DNA of 64,000 nucleotides from contig NZ_JACLAU010000014.1 in assembly GCF_014230305.1 (NCBI RefSeq), positions 1-64,000 on the forward strand, in the 5' to 3' direction. The stretch comes from Novosphingobium aerophilum (GTDB lineage Bacteria > Pseudomonadota > Alphaproteobacteria > Sphingomonadales > Sphingomonadaceae). Shown here in pieces: positions 34,742 to 43,174 of the stretch. The notes under the pieces are model-generated. The model did no database searches, was not told the origin of the DNA, and worked only from the letters and a program-made list of their open reading frames with translations. Both the position numbers and the translations under genes were made by a program. How positions within the stretch are numbered: position 1 is the first letter of the stretch; every line of letters begins with the position of its first letter.

Positions 34742-35246
34742 TCGGGACGGCCATCGGCTCGCCCGGGGGGAGGTCCGACCGCTGACAGCGGGCGAAACCG
34801 CCCTGGCACGGGACATTTTCGGCAGCGCCCTCGAACCCGCAGGCGTCACGGTCCGTCGCCGCAAGTGGTTTCCCTTTCAGCCGCGGCAGACCGTTATGGC
34901 CCCGTGCGGGCACATCCATTTCCATCCCGCGGGAAGCCTCTACTGCGATGACTTTTCCACCGCCGGGCCGTCCGCCCAAGGGCTGTTCGTCCACGAGCTG
35001 ACCCACGTCTGGCAGACCCAGCGACACGGTCGCTGGTGGCTGCCGCTGCGCCGCCACCCGTTCTGCCGCTACGATTACACGCTCAAGGCCGACTGGCCGA
35101 TCGAGCGCTACGGCATCGAGCAGCAGGCCGAAATCGTCCGCCACGCCTGGTTCAGCCGCATGGGCTGGCGGATCCCGGATGATCACTCGCCCGAGATCCT
35201 GGATTGTCTGCTGCGCTCGGTTCAGCAGCGCACGCGGCGCTCGTAA
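34731..35246 (+). CDS. 'vgr-related' HELTH metalloprotein
   Basis: A 171-residue protein with the zinc-peptidase-like motif HELTHVWQ (HExxH) and a conserved basic segment. The C-terminal SPEILDCLLRSV is shared by homologues annotated as 'vgr-related protein' in Sphingomonadales. The chosen GTG at 34731 overlaps the PCu(A)C stop by 11 bases; the longer frame from 34683 would double-read the PCu(A)C tail. Catalytic activity is inferred from HExxH alone, and the third ligand is not identified. It overlaps the glycine-zipper gene, on the other strand, by 25 bases at the 3' end. Confidence 0.7.
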   Translation: MATDRDGHRLARGEVRPLTAGETALARDIFGSALEPAGVTVRRRKWFPFQPRQTVMAPCGHIHFHPAGSLYCDDFSTAGPSAQGLFVHELTHVWQTQRHGRWWLPLRRHPFCRYDYTLKADWPIERYGIEQQAEIVRHAWFSRMGWRIPDDHSPEILDCLLRSVQQRTRRS

Positions 35247-35479
35247 CCGTCTCGGTCGATCCGGTAACAACGGCCGTTCTTCTTCACCACCGAGCCGACC
35301 GCCGCGCCCGCTGCTGCGCCGATCGCGGCGCCGGTGGCGACGTCGCCCCCGGTCGCGGCACCGATCACGGCACCTCCCACCCCGCCGGCCAGGGCGCCCT
35401 CACCGGCGTAGTTGCCGGCGCAGCCCGACAGGGCCATGGCTCCAACGGCGGCCACGGGAAGAAACTTGCTGATAGGCAT
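35222..35479 (-). CDS. Glycine-zipper lipoprotein
   Basis: An 85-residue lipoprotein. The signal ends with a lipobox (MALSGC) and the rest is Gly/Ala-rich zipper (GEGALAGGVGGAVIGAAT, GAAIGAAAGAAVGSVV) followed by a short basic tail (RCYRIDRDGYERRVRC) with a terminal cysteine. Glycine-zipper lipoproteins insert in the outer membrane or periplasm and can disturb the envelope when overproduced. I start at 35479. It ends inside the convergent HELTH gene. Confidence 0.85.
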   Translation of the reverse strand: MPISKFLPVAAVGAMALSGCAGNYAGEGALAGGVGGAVIGAATGGDVATGAAIGAAAGAAVGSVVKKNGRCYRIDRDGYERRVRC

Positions 35480-35565
35480 GGCACAATCTCCTGGTTCGTC
35501 GCGCAGGCAACGAGCCGGGAAAGTGCCGGGTTCCCGCACCCGCCGCGACCGGGCGGGTGGCAGGC

Positions 35566-36120
35566 TCAGTCGGGCTTCTTGGCCACCGCCACCATGGCCG
35601 GACGCAGCAGGCGGTCCTTGATCATGTACCCGGCCTGCAGTTCCTGCAGCACGGTGCCCGGCTCCGCATCGGCCGAGGGGACCTCGATCATCGCCTGGTG
35701 CTGGTTGGGGTCCAGCGGCAGCCCCATGGCGGCGATCCGCGTGATGCCGTGGCTGGCGAACACCTTCTCGATCTCGCGCCCCGTGGCTTCGAGCCCGGCG
35801 ACCAGGTTCTTGAACTTGTCGTCCTCGCGCATGTCGGCGGGGATCGCCTCGAGCGCGCGCGACAGGTTATCCGCCACCGAGAGGATGTCGCGGGCAAAGG
35901 CCGTCGCGGCATAGGCGCGGGCATCGGCGATGTCCTTTTCCAGCCGGCGCCGGACGTTCTGCGTTTCAGCCTTGGCGTAAAGCACGTCCTGGCGCGCGGC
36001 TTCCAGATCGTTGCGCAGCGCATCCAGCGCGGCTTCCAGCGTTTCTCCGGCGGCTTCGGCGGAGTGGGTCGTGTCCTCGGCGGCCGCCGGGTTATCCTGC
36101 GGCTTGGTGTCTTCGCTCAT
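35566..36120 (-). CDS. grpE: Nucleotide exchange factor GrpE
   Basis: A 184-residue co-chaperone that releases ADP from DnaK. The acidic N-terminus is followed by a long coiled coil (LDALRNDLEAARQDVLYAKA, AETQNVRRRLEKDIADARAY) and the C-terminal beta domain with NQHQAMIEVPSADAEPGTVL and GYMIKDRLLRPAMVAVAKKP. I start at 36120 (MSEDTKPQDNPAAA); the frame continues far upstream into hrcA and is not used. hrcA lies 17 bases upstream on the same strand, so the two share the RpoH-type promoter before hrcA. Confidence 0.96.
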   Translation of the reverse strand: MSEDTKPQDNPAAAEDTTHSAEAAGETLEAALDALRNDLEAARQDVLYAKAETQNVRRRLEKDIADARAYAATAFARDILSVADNLSRALEAIPADMREDDKFKNLVAGLEATGREIEKVFASHGITRIAAMGLPLDPNQHQAMIEVPSADAEPGTVLQELQAGYMIKDRLLRPAMVAVAKKPD

Positions 36121-36137
36121 GTTCCGTGATGTTCCAG

Positions 36138-37181
36138 CTATCCGATCAGCTTGCCCAGGGACTGGGCCGTGAAGTCTACCATGGGGACGACTCGCGCATA
36201 ATTCAACCGCGTAGGACCGATTACCCCCACCACTCCGATCACCCGGCCTTCGCGATCGCGATAGGGTGAAGCGATCACGGCCGAGCCGGAAAGCGCGAAC
36301 AGCCGGTTCTCGGCGCCGATGAAGATGCGGGTCGCCTCGGCCTCGCGCGCGGCCTCGAGCAGTTCGGCAACCGACTGCTTGTTCTCCAGATCGTCCAGCA
36401 GCGAGCGGACCCGCTCCAGATCGTCCAAGGCCGCCGGATCGAGCAGGTTGGCCTGCCCCCGCACGATCAGCACCGGGCGCTGGCTGGCGTCTTCGCTCCA
36501 CACGGCCAGGCCGCGTTCGACCAGATCGCGGCTCGCCGTATCCAGCGCGGTGCGCCCGGCGGCGATGTCGGCGCGGATCGCCGCGACCGCCTGGGCCAGG
36601 GTGCGACCGCCCAGCCGGGCCGAGAGATAGTTCGACGCCTCTTGCAGGGCGCTGGCGGTCACGCCCGGGGGAATGTCGACCACCCGGTTCTCGACCGCGC
36701 CATCCTCGCCGACCAGGATCGCCAGGGCCCTTCCCGGCGCCAGTGCCACCAGTTGGAGGTGCTGCAGCACGGGCTCGCGCCGGGGCACCATGACCAGCCC
36801 GGCACAGGCCGACAGGTCCGACAGCAGCGCCGAGGTGGCGGCCAGGGCGGCTTCGACCGGCCCCGGCGCCGTAAGCCGCCGGACGATTGCCGCGCGCTCC
36901 TCGGCGGTCGGCTCGGCCACCTGCATCATCCCGTCGACGAACAGGCGCAGGCCCACTTCGGTCGGCATGCGGCCGGCGCTGGTGTGGGGCGCCGCCAGCA
37001 GCCCCAGCATTTCCAGGTCGTGCAGGACCGACCGGATCGAGGCCGGGGACAACTTCAGCCCTCCGGCCCCGGCCAGGGTCTTCGAACCGACCGGCTGCCC
37101 CGATTCCAGATAGCCTTGCACCGCCAGACGGAAGATCTCGCGGGCACGGTCGGTCAGTTCGGTGATGGGCACAGTGGGCAT
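36138..37181 (-). CDS. hrcA: Heat-inducible transcription repressor HrcA
   Basis: A 347-residue repressor. The N-terminal winged helix (LTDRAREIFRLAVQGYLESG and SPASIRSVLHDLEMLGLL) is followed by a GAF-like domain (MLVMVPRREPVL region) and a dimerisation part ending in RLNYARVVPMVDFTAQSLGK. HrcA normally binds CIRCE. No CIRCE is recognisable in front of hrcA, dnaK or dnaJ in this window. The start at 37181 follows the candidate promoter by only 14 bases, so translation may instead start at the GTG at 37172. Divergent from rph. Confidence 0.94.
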   Translation of the reverse strand: MPTVPITELTDRAREIFRLAVQGYLESGQPVGSKTLAGAGGLKLSPASIRSVLHDLEMLGLLAAPHTSAGRMPTEVGLRLFVDGMMQVAEPTAEERAAIVRRLTAPGPVEAALAATSALLSDLSACAGLVMVPRREPVLQHLQLVALAPGRALAILVGEDGAVENRVVDIPPGVTASALQEASNYLSARLGGRTLAQAVAAIRADIAAGRTALDTASRDLVERGLAVWSEDASQRPVLIVRGQANLLDPAALDDLERVRSLLDDLENKQSVAELLEAAREAEATRIFIGAENRLFALSGSAVIASPYRDREGRVIGVVGVIGPTRLNYARVVPMVDFTAQSLGKLIG

Positions 37182-37195
37182 TTTTCCAGTCCCCT

Positions 37196-37223
37196 ATTTA
37201 AGCTGTGCTCTTGCAGCCTCAAG
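37196..37223 (-). promoter_or_regulatory. RpoH (sigma-32) type promoter of hrcA-grpE
   Basis: On the minus strand CTTG (37223-37220) and CTTAAAT (37202-37196) are separated by 17 bases, matching CTTG-N17/18-CYTATNT in six of seven positions of the -10 box, and G occurs three bases after it as in the consensus. It would start transcription about eight bases before the hrcA ATG. Confidence 0.65.
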
Positions 37224-37282
37224 CCCGAAGCGCCAAACGCGCGGGCGATCATCCGTTCCATTCCCTTGCGAGGACTTCTCCG

Positions 37283-38008
37283 ATGCGCCCTTCCGGCCGT
37301 GCGCCCGACGAAATGCGGACCCTGTCGTTCGAACCGCACTACACCAAACATGCCGAAGGATCGGTGCTGGTTTCCTTCGGTGACACGAAAGTGATCTGCA
37401 CCGCCAGCGTCGAGGAGAAGGTTCCGCCCTTCCTGCGCGGCAAGGGCGAAGGCTGGGTCACGGCCGAATACTCGATGCTGCCCCGCGCCACGCACACCCG
37501 CGGCAGCCGCGAGGCGGCGAAGGGCAAGCAGTCGGGCCGGACCCAGGAAATCCAGCGGCTGATCGGCCGGTCCTTGCGCGCCGTGTGCGATTTTAAGAAG
37601 CTGGGTGAGCGGCAGATCGTGCTCGACTGCGACGTCATCCAGGCTGACGGGGGCACCCGCACCGCCTCGATCTCGGGCGCCTGGGTGGCGCTGCGCATCG
37701 CGATCGACAAGCTGATGGCCCAGGGCCTGATCAAGGAAGACCCGATGACCGCCAAGGTCGCGGCGGTGTCTTGCGGCATTCACCAGGGCACCCCGGTGCT
37801 CGACCTGGACTACATCGAGGACAGCGCGGCCGACGCCGACGCCAACTTCGTTCTGATCGAGGGTGGCAAGATCGCCGAGGTCCAGGCCACGGCCGAAGGC
37901 GCGACCTACGACGAAGAGGGCCTGCTGCGCCTGCTGCGCCTCGCGCGGATCGGCTGCGAGCGGATCTTCGCCGCCCAGGCCGAGGCCGTGGCCCGGGCCA
38001 AGGGCTGA
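37283..38008 (+). CDS. rph: Ribonuclease PH
   Basis: A 241-residue phosphorolytic 3'-5' exoribonuclease that trims tRNA 3' ends. The family N-terminus is [18 protein letters not shown], and [53 protein letters not shown] and the phosphate-site arginines are all present. I start at 37283, 26 codons into a longer frame, since the upstream reading has no resemblance to the family. It is separated from rdgB by three bases and both diverge from hrcA. Confidence 0.97.
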   Translation: MRPSGRAPDEMRTLSFEPHYTKHAEGSVLVSFGDTKVICTASVEEKVPPFLRGKGEGWVTAEYSMLPRATHTRGSREAAKGKQSGRTQEIQRLIGRSLRAVCDFKKLGERQIVLDCDVIQADGGTRTASISGAWVALRIAIDKLMAQGLIKEDPMTAKVAAVSCGIHQGTPVLDLDYIEDSAADADANFVLIEGGKIAEVQATAEGATYDEEGLLRLLRLARIGCERIFAAQAEAVARAKG

Positions 38009-38011
38009 GCC

Positions 38012-38665
38012 ATGGCCGCGACCGCGGGGCACAGGCTCGCCGGCAAGCTCGTCATCGCCACGCACAACGCGGGCAAGCTGCGCGAAATCTCCGCCCTGCT
38101 GGCGCCCTATGGTGTTGACTGCGTTTCGGCTGGCGAGCTGGGTCTGCCCGAACCGGCCGAGACCGGCACGAGCTTTGTCGAGAATGCCCTGATCAAGGCG
38201 CGGGTCGCGGCCGAGGCGGCGGGCCTGCCCGCGCTCGCCGACGATTCGGGCCTTTGCGTGGTCGCGCTCGGCGGGCGCCCGGGGGTCTACACCGCCGACT
38301 GGGCGGAACGGCAGTGGTTCGAGGGCGAGCCGGGCCAGGACTGGCAGGGTCGCGACTGGTACATGGCGATGGGCAAGGTCGAAGGGCTGCTGGCCGAGCA
38401 GGGGCCCAGCGTCGATCGGTCCGGGTGGTTCGCCTGCGTGCTGGCGATCGCCTGGCCCGACGGGGCGAGCGCGGTCTATGAGGGCCGGGTCGACGGCACG
38501 CTCACCTGGCCGCCGCGCGGCGCGCTGGGGTTCGGTTATGATCCGGTGTTCGTTCCCCTGGGCGGAACCCTGACCTTCGCCGAGATCGACCCCGCCGACA
38601 AGCACCGCATCAGCCACCGTGCGGATGCCTTCGCCAAGCTGGTCGCGGACCAGTTTGCGGACTGA
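38012..38665 (+). CDS. rdgB: Non-canonical purine NTP pyrophosphatase (RdgB/HAM1)
   Basis: A 217-residue house-cleaning pyrophosphatase that removes dITP and XTP. Conserved motifs are [55 protein letters not shown], and [10 protein letters not shown] with ISHRADAF near the end. Length slightly exceeds the E. coli protein because of the insert [18 protein letters not shown], typical for the alphaproteobacterial form. It is immediately downstream of rph, a common pairing. Confidence 0.96.
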   Translation: MAATAGHRLAGKLVIATHNAGKLREISALLAPYGVDCVSAGELGLPEPAETGTSFVENALIKARVAAEAAGLPALADDSGLCVVALGGRPGVYTADWAERQWFEGEPGQDWQGRDWYMAMGKVEGLLAEQGPSVDRSGWFACVLAIAWPDGASAVYEGRVDGTLTWPPRGALGFGYDPVFVPLGGTLTFAEIDPADKHRISHRADAFAKLVADQFAD

Positions 38666-39051
38666 CCTGTCCTACACCCCTGGGCCGTGTCATGCTGCGC
38701 ACGGCTCTTTCCCATCGTCGATCCGCCACGGGTGTCGCGATCCCGCACCCGGAACGTTTGGCGATCGGGTCGTTTGCAAACTCGACTGTTGAGCCCCCTC
38801 CCCGCTGCGACTAGCCCCACCTGCGGCAGGGCAAGTCTCGCTCCCCTCCCCGTTGGGGAGGGGATGGGGGTGGGGGTTCCAGGCTTGTGTTTGCAATCCA
38901 CCCAATCCCCAAACTTTTGCCATGCTTTCTGTGGGTGATCTTTGTGAAGTTCGCGGTCTTGCATCCCCCCGCTCCCTGCCGGAGGGTGATCGGGACAGGG
39001 GCGCGCTTGAAACGGGTTTTGGAACGGGGCTTGGTGCGATAGGGGATCACG
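38666..39051. repeat. 386-bp gap with hairpin and G-rich repeat
   Basis: This gap between rdgB and hemW encodes no convincing protein. It contains CCCCTCCCC-GTT-GGGGAGGGG (38843-38863), a perfect nine-pair hairpin, running into a G-rich tract (38855-38875: GGGGAGGGGATGGGGGTGGG and beyond). It also holds GTTTGCAAAC near 38776-38785 and CCCGGAACG-type segments. Pyrimidine/purine-rich palindromes of this kind are scattered between genes in Sphingomonadales and look like REP-type repeats. Just before hemW is its leader with AGGGGATCACG. Confidence 0.6.
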
Positions 39052-40203
39052 ATGGCCCGAGCGCTTTACATCCACTGGCCGTTCTGCCTGAAGAAGTGCC
39101 CTTACTGCGACTTCAACAGCCATGTCCGTGACAGCGTCGACTACGCCCATTGGCAGGCGGCGCTGCTGGCCGACATGCGGCACGAGGCATTGCTGGCCGG
39201 GGGTGAGCCGCTGGAGAGCATCTTCTTCGGCGGGGGCACCCCTTCGCTGATGCCCCCGGCGCTGGTCGCCGCCCTGCTGGCCGAGGCCGAGCGGCTGTGG
39301 GATTTTGCCCCGGGGATCGAGATCACGCTCGAAGGCAACCCCTCGTCGGTCGAGGCCGGACGCTTCGCCGATCTGGCCGTGGCCGGGATCAACCGGGTAT
39401 CGCTCGGGCTGCAGGCGCTCGACGATGCGGCGCTGCGGTTTCTGGGCCGCCTGCACGGCGTGGCCGAGGGGCTGGCCGCACTGGACGTGGCCCAGCGCCA
39501 TTTCGGGCGGGTCAGCTTCGATCTGATCTATGCCCGGCCCGACCAGACGGCGGCACAATGGCAGGCCGAACTGGAGCGCGCGCTGGGCTTCGGCACCGGT
39601 CACCTCTCGCTCTACCAACTGACCATCGAGCCGGGCACCCGCTTCGCCACCATGGTCCGCGACGGCGCCTTCACGCCGCTCGACGATGACCAGGCCGCCG
39701 ACCTGTTCGACCTGACCCGGGCCATGACCGCCGCCCGCGGGCTTCCCGCCTACGAGATCAGCAACCATGCCTGCCCGGGTGAGGAGAGCCGCCACAACCT
39801 GACCTACTGGCGTTACCAGGACTATGCCGGGATCGGCCCGGGCGCCCATGGCCGGCGCGGGGGACGGGCCACCGTGCGCCATCGCAAGCCGGAGAACTGG
39901 CTCGCCGCCGTGGCCGGGCAGGGCCACGGCGTGGCGGAGGAGCGCGCGCTGCCGCTGGTCGAGCAGGCGAGCGAGGCCCTGCTGATGGGACTGCGTCTGA
40001 CCGAGGGGATCGATCTGGCCGCGCTCTCCCGGCGCTGCGGACTGGCCGAGGCGGACCTGATCGACCGCGACCGCTTCGCCTTCTACCAGCGCCAGGGCCT
40101 GGTCTGGGCGGCCGGGGAGCGGATCGGGGTCGCGCCGGGCGGGGTCTCGGTCCTCGATGCCCTGCTGGGCGAGCTGGTTCCGGCCGGGCTGGTGGCCTCG
40201 TGA
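39052..40203 (+). CDS. hemW: HemW-like radical SAM protein
   Basis: A 383-residue radical SAM enzyme. The cluster motif is in WPFCLKKCPYCDFNSHV (Cys-x3-Cys-x2-Cys) and the barrel with FFGGGTPSLMPP, ITLEGNPSSVEAGR and INRVSLGLQALDD follow the HemN/HemW pattern. The shorter length and lack of the HemN N-terminal extension favour HemW, a heme chaperone that transfers heme to client proteins, rather than a coproporphyrinogen oxidase. It precedes xerC, with which it shares a GTGA junction. Confidence 0.93.
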   Translation: MARALYIHWPFCLKKCPYCDFNSHVRDSVDYAHWQAALLADMRHEALLAGGEPLESIFFGGGTPSLMPPALVAALLAEAERLWDFAPGIEITLEGNPSSVEAGRFADLAVAGINRVSLGLQALDDAALRFLGRLHGVAEGLAALDVAQRHFGRVSFDLIYARPDQTAAQWQAELERALGFGTGHLSLYQLTIEPGTRFATMVRDGAFTPLDDDQAADLFDLTRAMTAARGLPAYEISNHACPGEESRHNLTYWRYQDYAGIGPGAHGRRGGRATVRHRKPENWLAAVAGQGHGVAEERALPLVEQASEALLMGLRLTEGIDLAALSRRCGLAEADLIDRDRFAFYQRQGLVWAAGERIGVAPGGVSVLDALLGELVPAGLVAS

Positions 40204-41096
40204 GCTCCCGGGCCGAGCTGCTGGAGGCCTGGCACGGGCATCTCGCGCACGGCCGCCGCCGCTCGCCGCATACGGTTCGCGCCTATGTCGCCACGGCGGC
40301 CCGCCTGCTGGACGGACGGCCCGACGCGGACTGGACCGATCTGGCGACCCTTGACGGCCCTGCCCTGCGCCAGCACCTCGCGGCGCGCCGTGGGGACGGG
40401 TTGGCCAATATCTCGGCCGCCCGCGAACTCTCGGCGCTGAAGGCCTTCCTCGCCTTCGCCCGGGCCCAGGCCGGGGTGCCCGAAGCCCAGGCCCCGCGGG
40501 TCCGTGCGCCCCGGGTGAAGAAGAGCATCCCCCGCCCGATCACGCCCGATGACGCGGTTAGCCTGGCGGCCATGGTCCATGACGAGGCGAACGCGGAGTG
40601 GATCGGTGCGCGCGATCGCGCCGTGCTGCTCCTGCTCTATGGCAGCGGCCTGCGCATTGCCGAGGCCCTGGCCCTGACCGGTGCGGCCCTGCCGCTGGGT
40701 GAGACGATTGTCGTCACCGGCAAGGGCAGCAAGCAGCGGATGGTCCCGGTCCTCCCCCTCGTGCGCGAGGCCGTGGCCGACTACGTCGCCAAGTGCCCCT
40801 GGCCGATCACGCGGGAGACGGCCCTGTTCCGCGGGGCCCGGGGCGGTCCGCTGGCGCCGGGACTGGTGCAGAAGGCGGTGGCCCGCGCCCGGATCGCACT
40901 GGGCCTGCCCGACAGCGCGACTCCGCACGCCCTGCGGCACAGCTTCGCCACCCACCTGCTGGGCGCGGGGGCGGACCTGCGCAGCCTGCAGGAACTGCTC
41001 GGCCACGCCAGCCTGGGCTCGACCCAGATCTACACCAGGGTCGATGCCGCCACCCTGCTCGACGTCTATCGCCATGCCCACCCGCGTGAACAGTAA
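40200..41096 (+). CDS. xerC: Tyrosine recombinase XerC
   Basis: A 298-residue site-specific recombinase resolving chromosome dimers at dif. N-terminal SAM-like DNA-binding domain (RRSPHTVRAYVATAARLL), then the catalytic domain with the pentad: Arg in YGSGLRIAEALAL, Lys in GKGSKQRMVP, HxLR in PHALRHSFATHLL, His in LGHASLGSTQIY and the Tyr in QIYTRV. It starts at a GTG (40200) that overlaps the hemW stop in GTGA. It converges with dedA. It is a core gene and not evidence of an integrated element. Confidence 0.95.
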   Translation: MSSRAELLEAWHGHLAHGRRRSPHTVRAYVATAARLLDGRPDADWTDLATLDGPALRQHLAARRGDGLANISAARELSALKAFLAFARAQAGVPEAQAPRVRAPRVKKSIPRPITPDDAVSLAAMVHDEANAEWIGARDRAVLLLLYGSGLRIAEALALTGAALPLGETIVVTGKGSKQRMVPVLPLVREAVADYVAKCPWPITRETALFRGARGGPLAPGLVQKAVARARIALGLPDSATPHALRHSFATHLLGAGADLRSLQELLGHASLGSTQIYTRVDAATLLDVYRHAHPREQ

Positions 41097-41110
41097 CCGT
41101 CAGTGCCGGC

Positions 41111-41710
41111 TCAGTCGCGCGGGCGCCAGGTGATCACGCGCCACAGATACCACACGACGAACAGCCCGGTCAGGCCGAGCACGGCATAACCGATCACGTC
41201 CTCGAAGGCGGACAGGTACTGCGCGACCAGCCGTCCGCCGTGGATCAGCAGGGTATTCCACACCGCCGCCCCGGCGAAGGTGAACAGCAGGAAGCGGCCA
41301 TGGCGCATGTGCGCGAGCCCGGCCGGCAGCGAGATCATCGTGCGCAGGAACGGTGAAAAGCGCATGGCGAAGACCACCCACTGGCCATGGCGCTGGAAGA
41401 AGGCGGTGGCCCGCTCCACGTCGTGCCAGTCCATGGTCAGCCATCGGCCCCAGCGCCCGACGATCGGTTTCAGCCGCTGGTAACCGAAGCGGTCACCCAG
41501 CAGAAACCAGACGTAATTGCCCAGGGTCGATCCGGCCGTGCCGACAAACAGCAGCGGCCAGAAGCGCATCGAGCCATGGGCCACGGCAATTCCCCCCATG
41601 CCCATGATCAGCTCCGATGGGATCGGCGGGAACACGTTCTCCAGCACCATCAGCACGAAGATGCCAGCGTATCCGCCCTGTTCGATCAGGTGGATGATCC
41701 AGTCGTTCAT
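41111..41710 (-). CDS. DedA family membrane protein
   Basis: A 199-residue multi-spanning membrane protein of the DedA/SNARE-associated family (YqaA/DedA). The N-terminal GYAGIFVLMVLENVFPPIPS and the conserved ENVFPPIPSE motif with the second LGNYVWFLLGDRFGY and PFLRTMISLPAGLAHM are present. These proteins are transporters or flippases linked to undecaprenyl phosphate and phosphatidylethanolamine recycling in recent work. It lies between xerC and gshB on the opposite strand to xerC. Confidence 0.9.
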   Translation of the reverse strand: MNDWIIHLIEQGGYAGIFVLMVLENVFPPIPSELIMGMGGIAVAHGSMRFWPLLFVGTAGSTLGNYVWFLLGDRFGYQRLKPIVGRWGRWLTMDWHDVERATAFFQRHGQWVVFAMRFSPFLRTMISLPAGLAHMRHGRFLLFTFAGAAVWNTLLIHGGRLVAQYLSAFEDVIGYAVLGLTGLFVVWYLWRVITWRPRD

Positions 41711-41738
41711 GTCGCTCCGGGCCGGAATTGCGCGTGGC

Positions 41739-41762
41739 CTTCGACAGGCTCAGGCTGAGCGG
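41739..41762. repeat. Sphingomonad-type dispersed palindromic repeat
   Basis: CCTTCGACAGGCTCAGGCTG continuing to AGCGG (41739-41762-ish) contains GCTCAG-G-CTGAGC (41748-41760), a perfect short palindrome. Sequences of this form (TTCGAC-AGGCTCAGCCTGAGCGG) recur many times in intergenic DNA of Sphingomonadales. Only this copy is visible in the window. It fills part of the 90-base gap between dedA and gshB. Confidence 0.6.
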
Positions 41763-41800
41763 GATATGGGTCTGGACGGTCCCAGCGCGGCCTGGTTCCA

Positions 41801-42802
41801 TTACCCCCGGAGCATCGCCGCATGGCGGGTCTCGATCGCATCCCAGATCAGGCCGCCGGTATCGCTGCCATTGAACCGGTCGATCGCGACGATCCCGGTG
41901 GGACTGGTGACGTTGATTTCGGTCAGCCACTCGCCGCCGATCACGTCGATCCCCACGAAGACCAACCCCTGCTGCTTCAGCACCGGCCCCAGAGCGGCGC
42001 AGATCTCCTCCTCGCGGGCGGTCAGATCGCAGGGCTCGGCGGATCCGCCGACCGCCAGGTTGGAGCGAAACTCCCCCTCGCCCGGCTTGCGGTTGATCGC
42101 CCCGGCCACCTCGCCATCGACCAGCACGATCCGCTTGTCACCTTTGGCCACGCCGGGAAGGAAAGGCTGGACCATGAACGGTTCGACCCAGGCATTGTGG
42201 AACATCTCGATCAACGCGCCCAGGTTGCTGCCGTCGGCCGGGATCCGGAACACGGCCTTGCCGCCATTGCCGTGCAAGGGCTTGATCACCAGATCGCCAC
42301 CCAGGCCCTGAGCGATATTGCGCGCCTGAAACGCTTTCACATCCTCGATCCGCCGGGCCACCAGGGTCGGCGGCATGAACCGGGCGAAGTCCAGCACCAT
42401 GACCTTCTCCGGCGCATTGCGCACCGACACCGGATCGTTGACCACCAGTGTCTCGCCAGCGAGCCGCTCAAGGATATGGGTTCCGGTGATGTAGCCCAGG
42501 TCGAACGGGGGATCCTGGCGCATCAGCACCACGTCGATCTCGGCGCCGAGATCGATCTTCCGATAGTCCCCGCGCTGAAAGTGATCGCCCGCAACGCGCT
42601 GGACGGTGACGGGAGCCGCCCAGGCCGTCACGCGCCCGCCCGCACCGCTCATCGTATCATAGGCCAGGCTGCCAACGTCGTAGTGCCACAGTTCATGCCC
42701 CCTCGCCTGCGCGGCGAGCATCAGGTGGAAGCTCGAATCCCCGTTGATATTGATCGTTTCGAGCGGGTCCATCTGGACCGCGACGCGCAGGGTCATGGGC
42801 AT
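41801..42802 (-). CDS. gshB: Glutathione synthase
   Basis: A 333-residue ATP-grasp ligase joining gamma-glutamylcysteine to glycine. Conserved features include VQMDPLETININGDSSFHLM, RQDPPFDLGYIT, DLVIKPLHGNGGKAVFRI (ATP-binding loop) and the C-terminal GEWLTEINVTSPTGIVAIDR. The start may be 42802 (MPMTLRV) or the internal ATG at 42796. It lies 21 bases after yraN on the same strand, in the conserved rsmI-yraN-gshB order. Confidence 0.96.
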   Translation of the reverse strand: MPMTLRVAVQMDPLETININGDSSFHLMLAAQARGHELWHYDVGSLAYDTMSGAGGRVTAWAAPVTVQRVAGDHFQRGDYRKIDLGAEIDVVLMRQDPPFDLGYITGTHILERLAGETLVVNDPVSVRNAPEKVMVLDFARFMPPTLVARRIEDVKAFQARNIAQGLGGDLVIKPLHGNGGKAVFRIPADGSNLGALIEMFHNAWVEPFMVQPFLPGVAKGDKRIVLVDGEVAGAINRKPGEGEFRSNLAVGGSAEPCDLTAREEEICAALGPVLKQQGLVFVGIDVIGGEWLTEINVTSPTGIVAIDRFNGSDTGGLIWDAIETRHAAMLRG

Positions 42803-42823
42803 TCCTGTTCCGATCGAGGGCGC

Positions 42824-43174
42824 TCAGGCGAGCGAGGCGTTGGCGATGTGGCGCGGCCAGCGGCCGGGTGCAAGCAGGATCGCATCGATCCGCACCGTAT
42901 CGCCCGCGCCGGCATAGCGGGCGGCAACGGCCTCGGCACAGGCCACCACCCGGCGCAGACGGTGCTGGTCGAGCGCTCCGGCCAGCTCATCGGCGGTCCG
43001 CCGCCACTTGACCTCGACGAAGGCGACCACCCGGCCGCGTCGCGCCACCAGGTCAACCTCTCCCCGGGCGGTTCGTACCCGCCGGGCGACGATGCGCCAG
43101 CCCTTCAGGCGGAGGTACCAGCCGGCAAGAACCTCGCCGCGCCGTCCTGACCGCTCCGCCGCCTGCCGGGTCAC
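42824..43174 (-). CDS. YraN family protein (UPF0102)
   Basis: A 116-residue restriction-endonuclease-fold protein of unknown function. The N-terminal GRRGEVLAGWYLRLKGWRI and the catalytic-core-like RTARGEVDLVARRGRVVAFV region (Glu-x-Asp, Glu-x-Lys pattern in FVEVKWRRT) match UPF0102. It overlaps the rsmI stop by four bases (ATGA at 43171-43174), so the genes are coupled. Function may be DNA-related nuclease, but it has not been shown. Confidence 0.92.
   Translation of the reverse strand: MTRQAAERSGRRGEVLAGWYLRLKGWRIVARRVRTARGEVDLVARRGRVVAFVEVKWRRTADELAGALDQHRLRRVVACAEAVAARYAGAGDTVRIDAILLAPGRWPRHIANASLA

Noticed and set aside
34078..37300. CIRCE elements near dnaK, hrcA or grpE
   Set aside because: The 9-base inverted repeat with 9-base spacer was not found; only partial matches appear.
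40200..41096. xerC as evidence of a mobile element
   Set aside because: It is the chromosomal dimer-resolution recombinase in the usual position, and nothing next to it looks like an integrated element.
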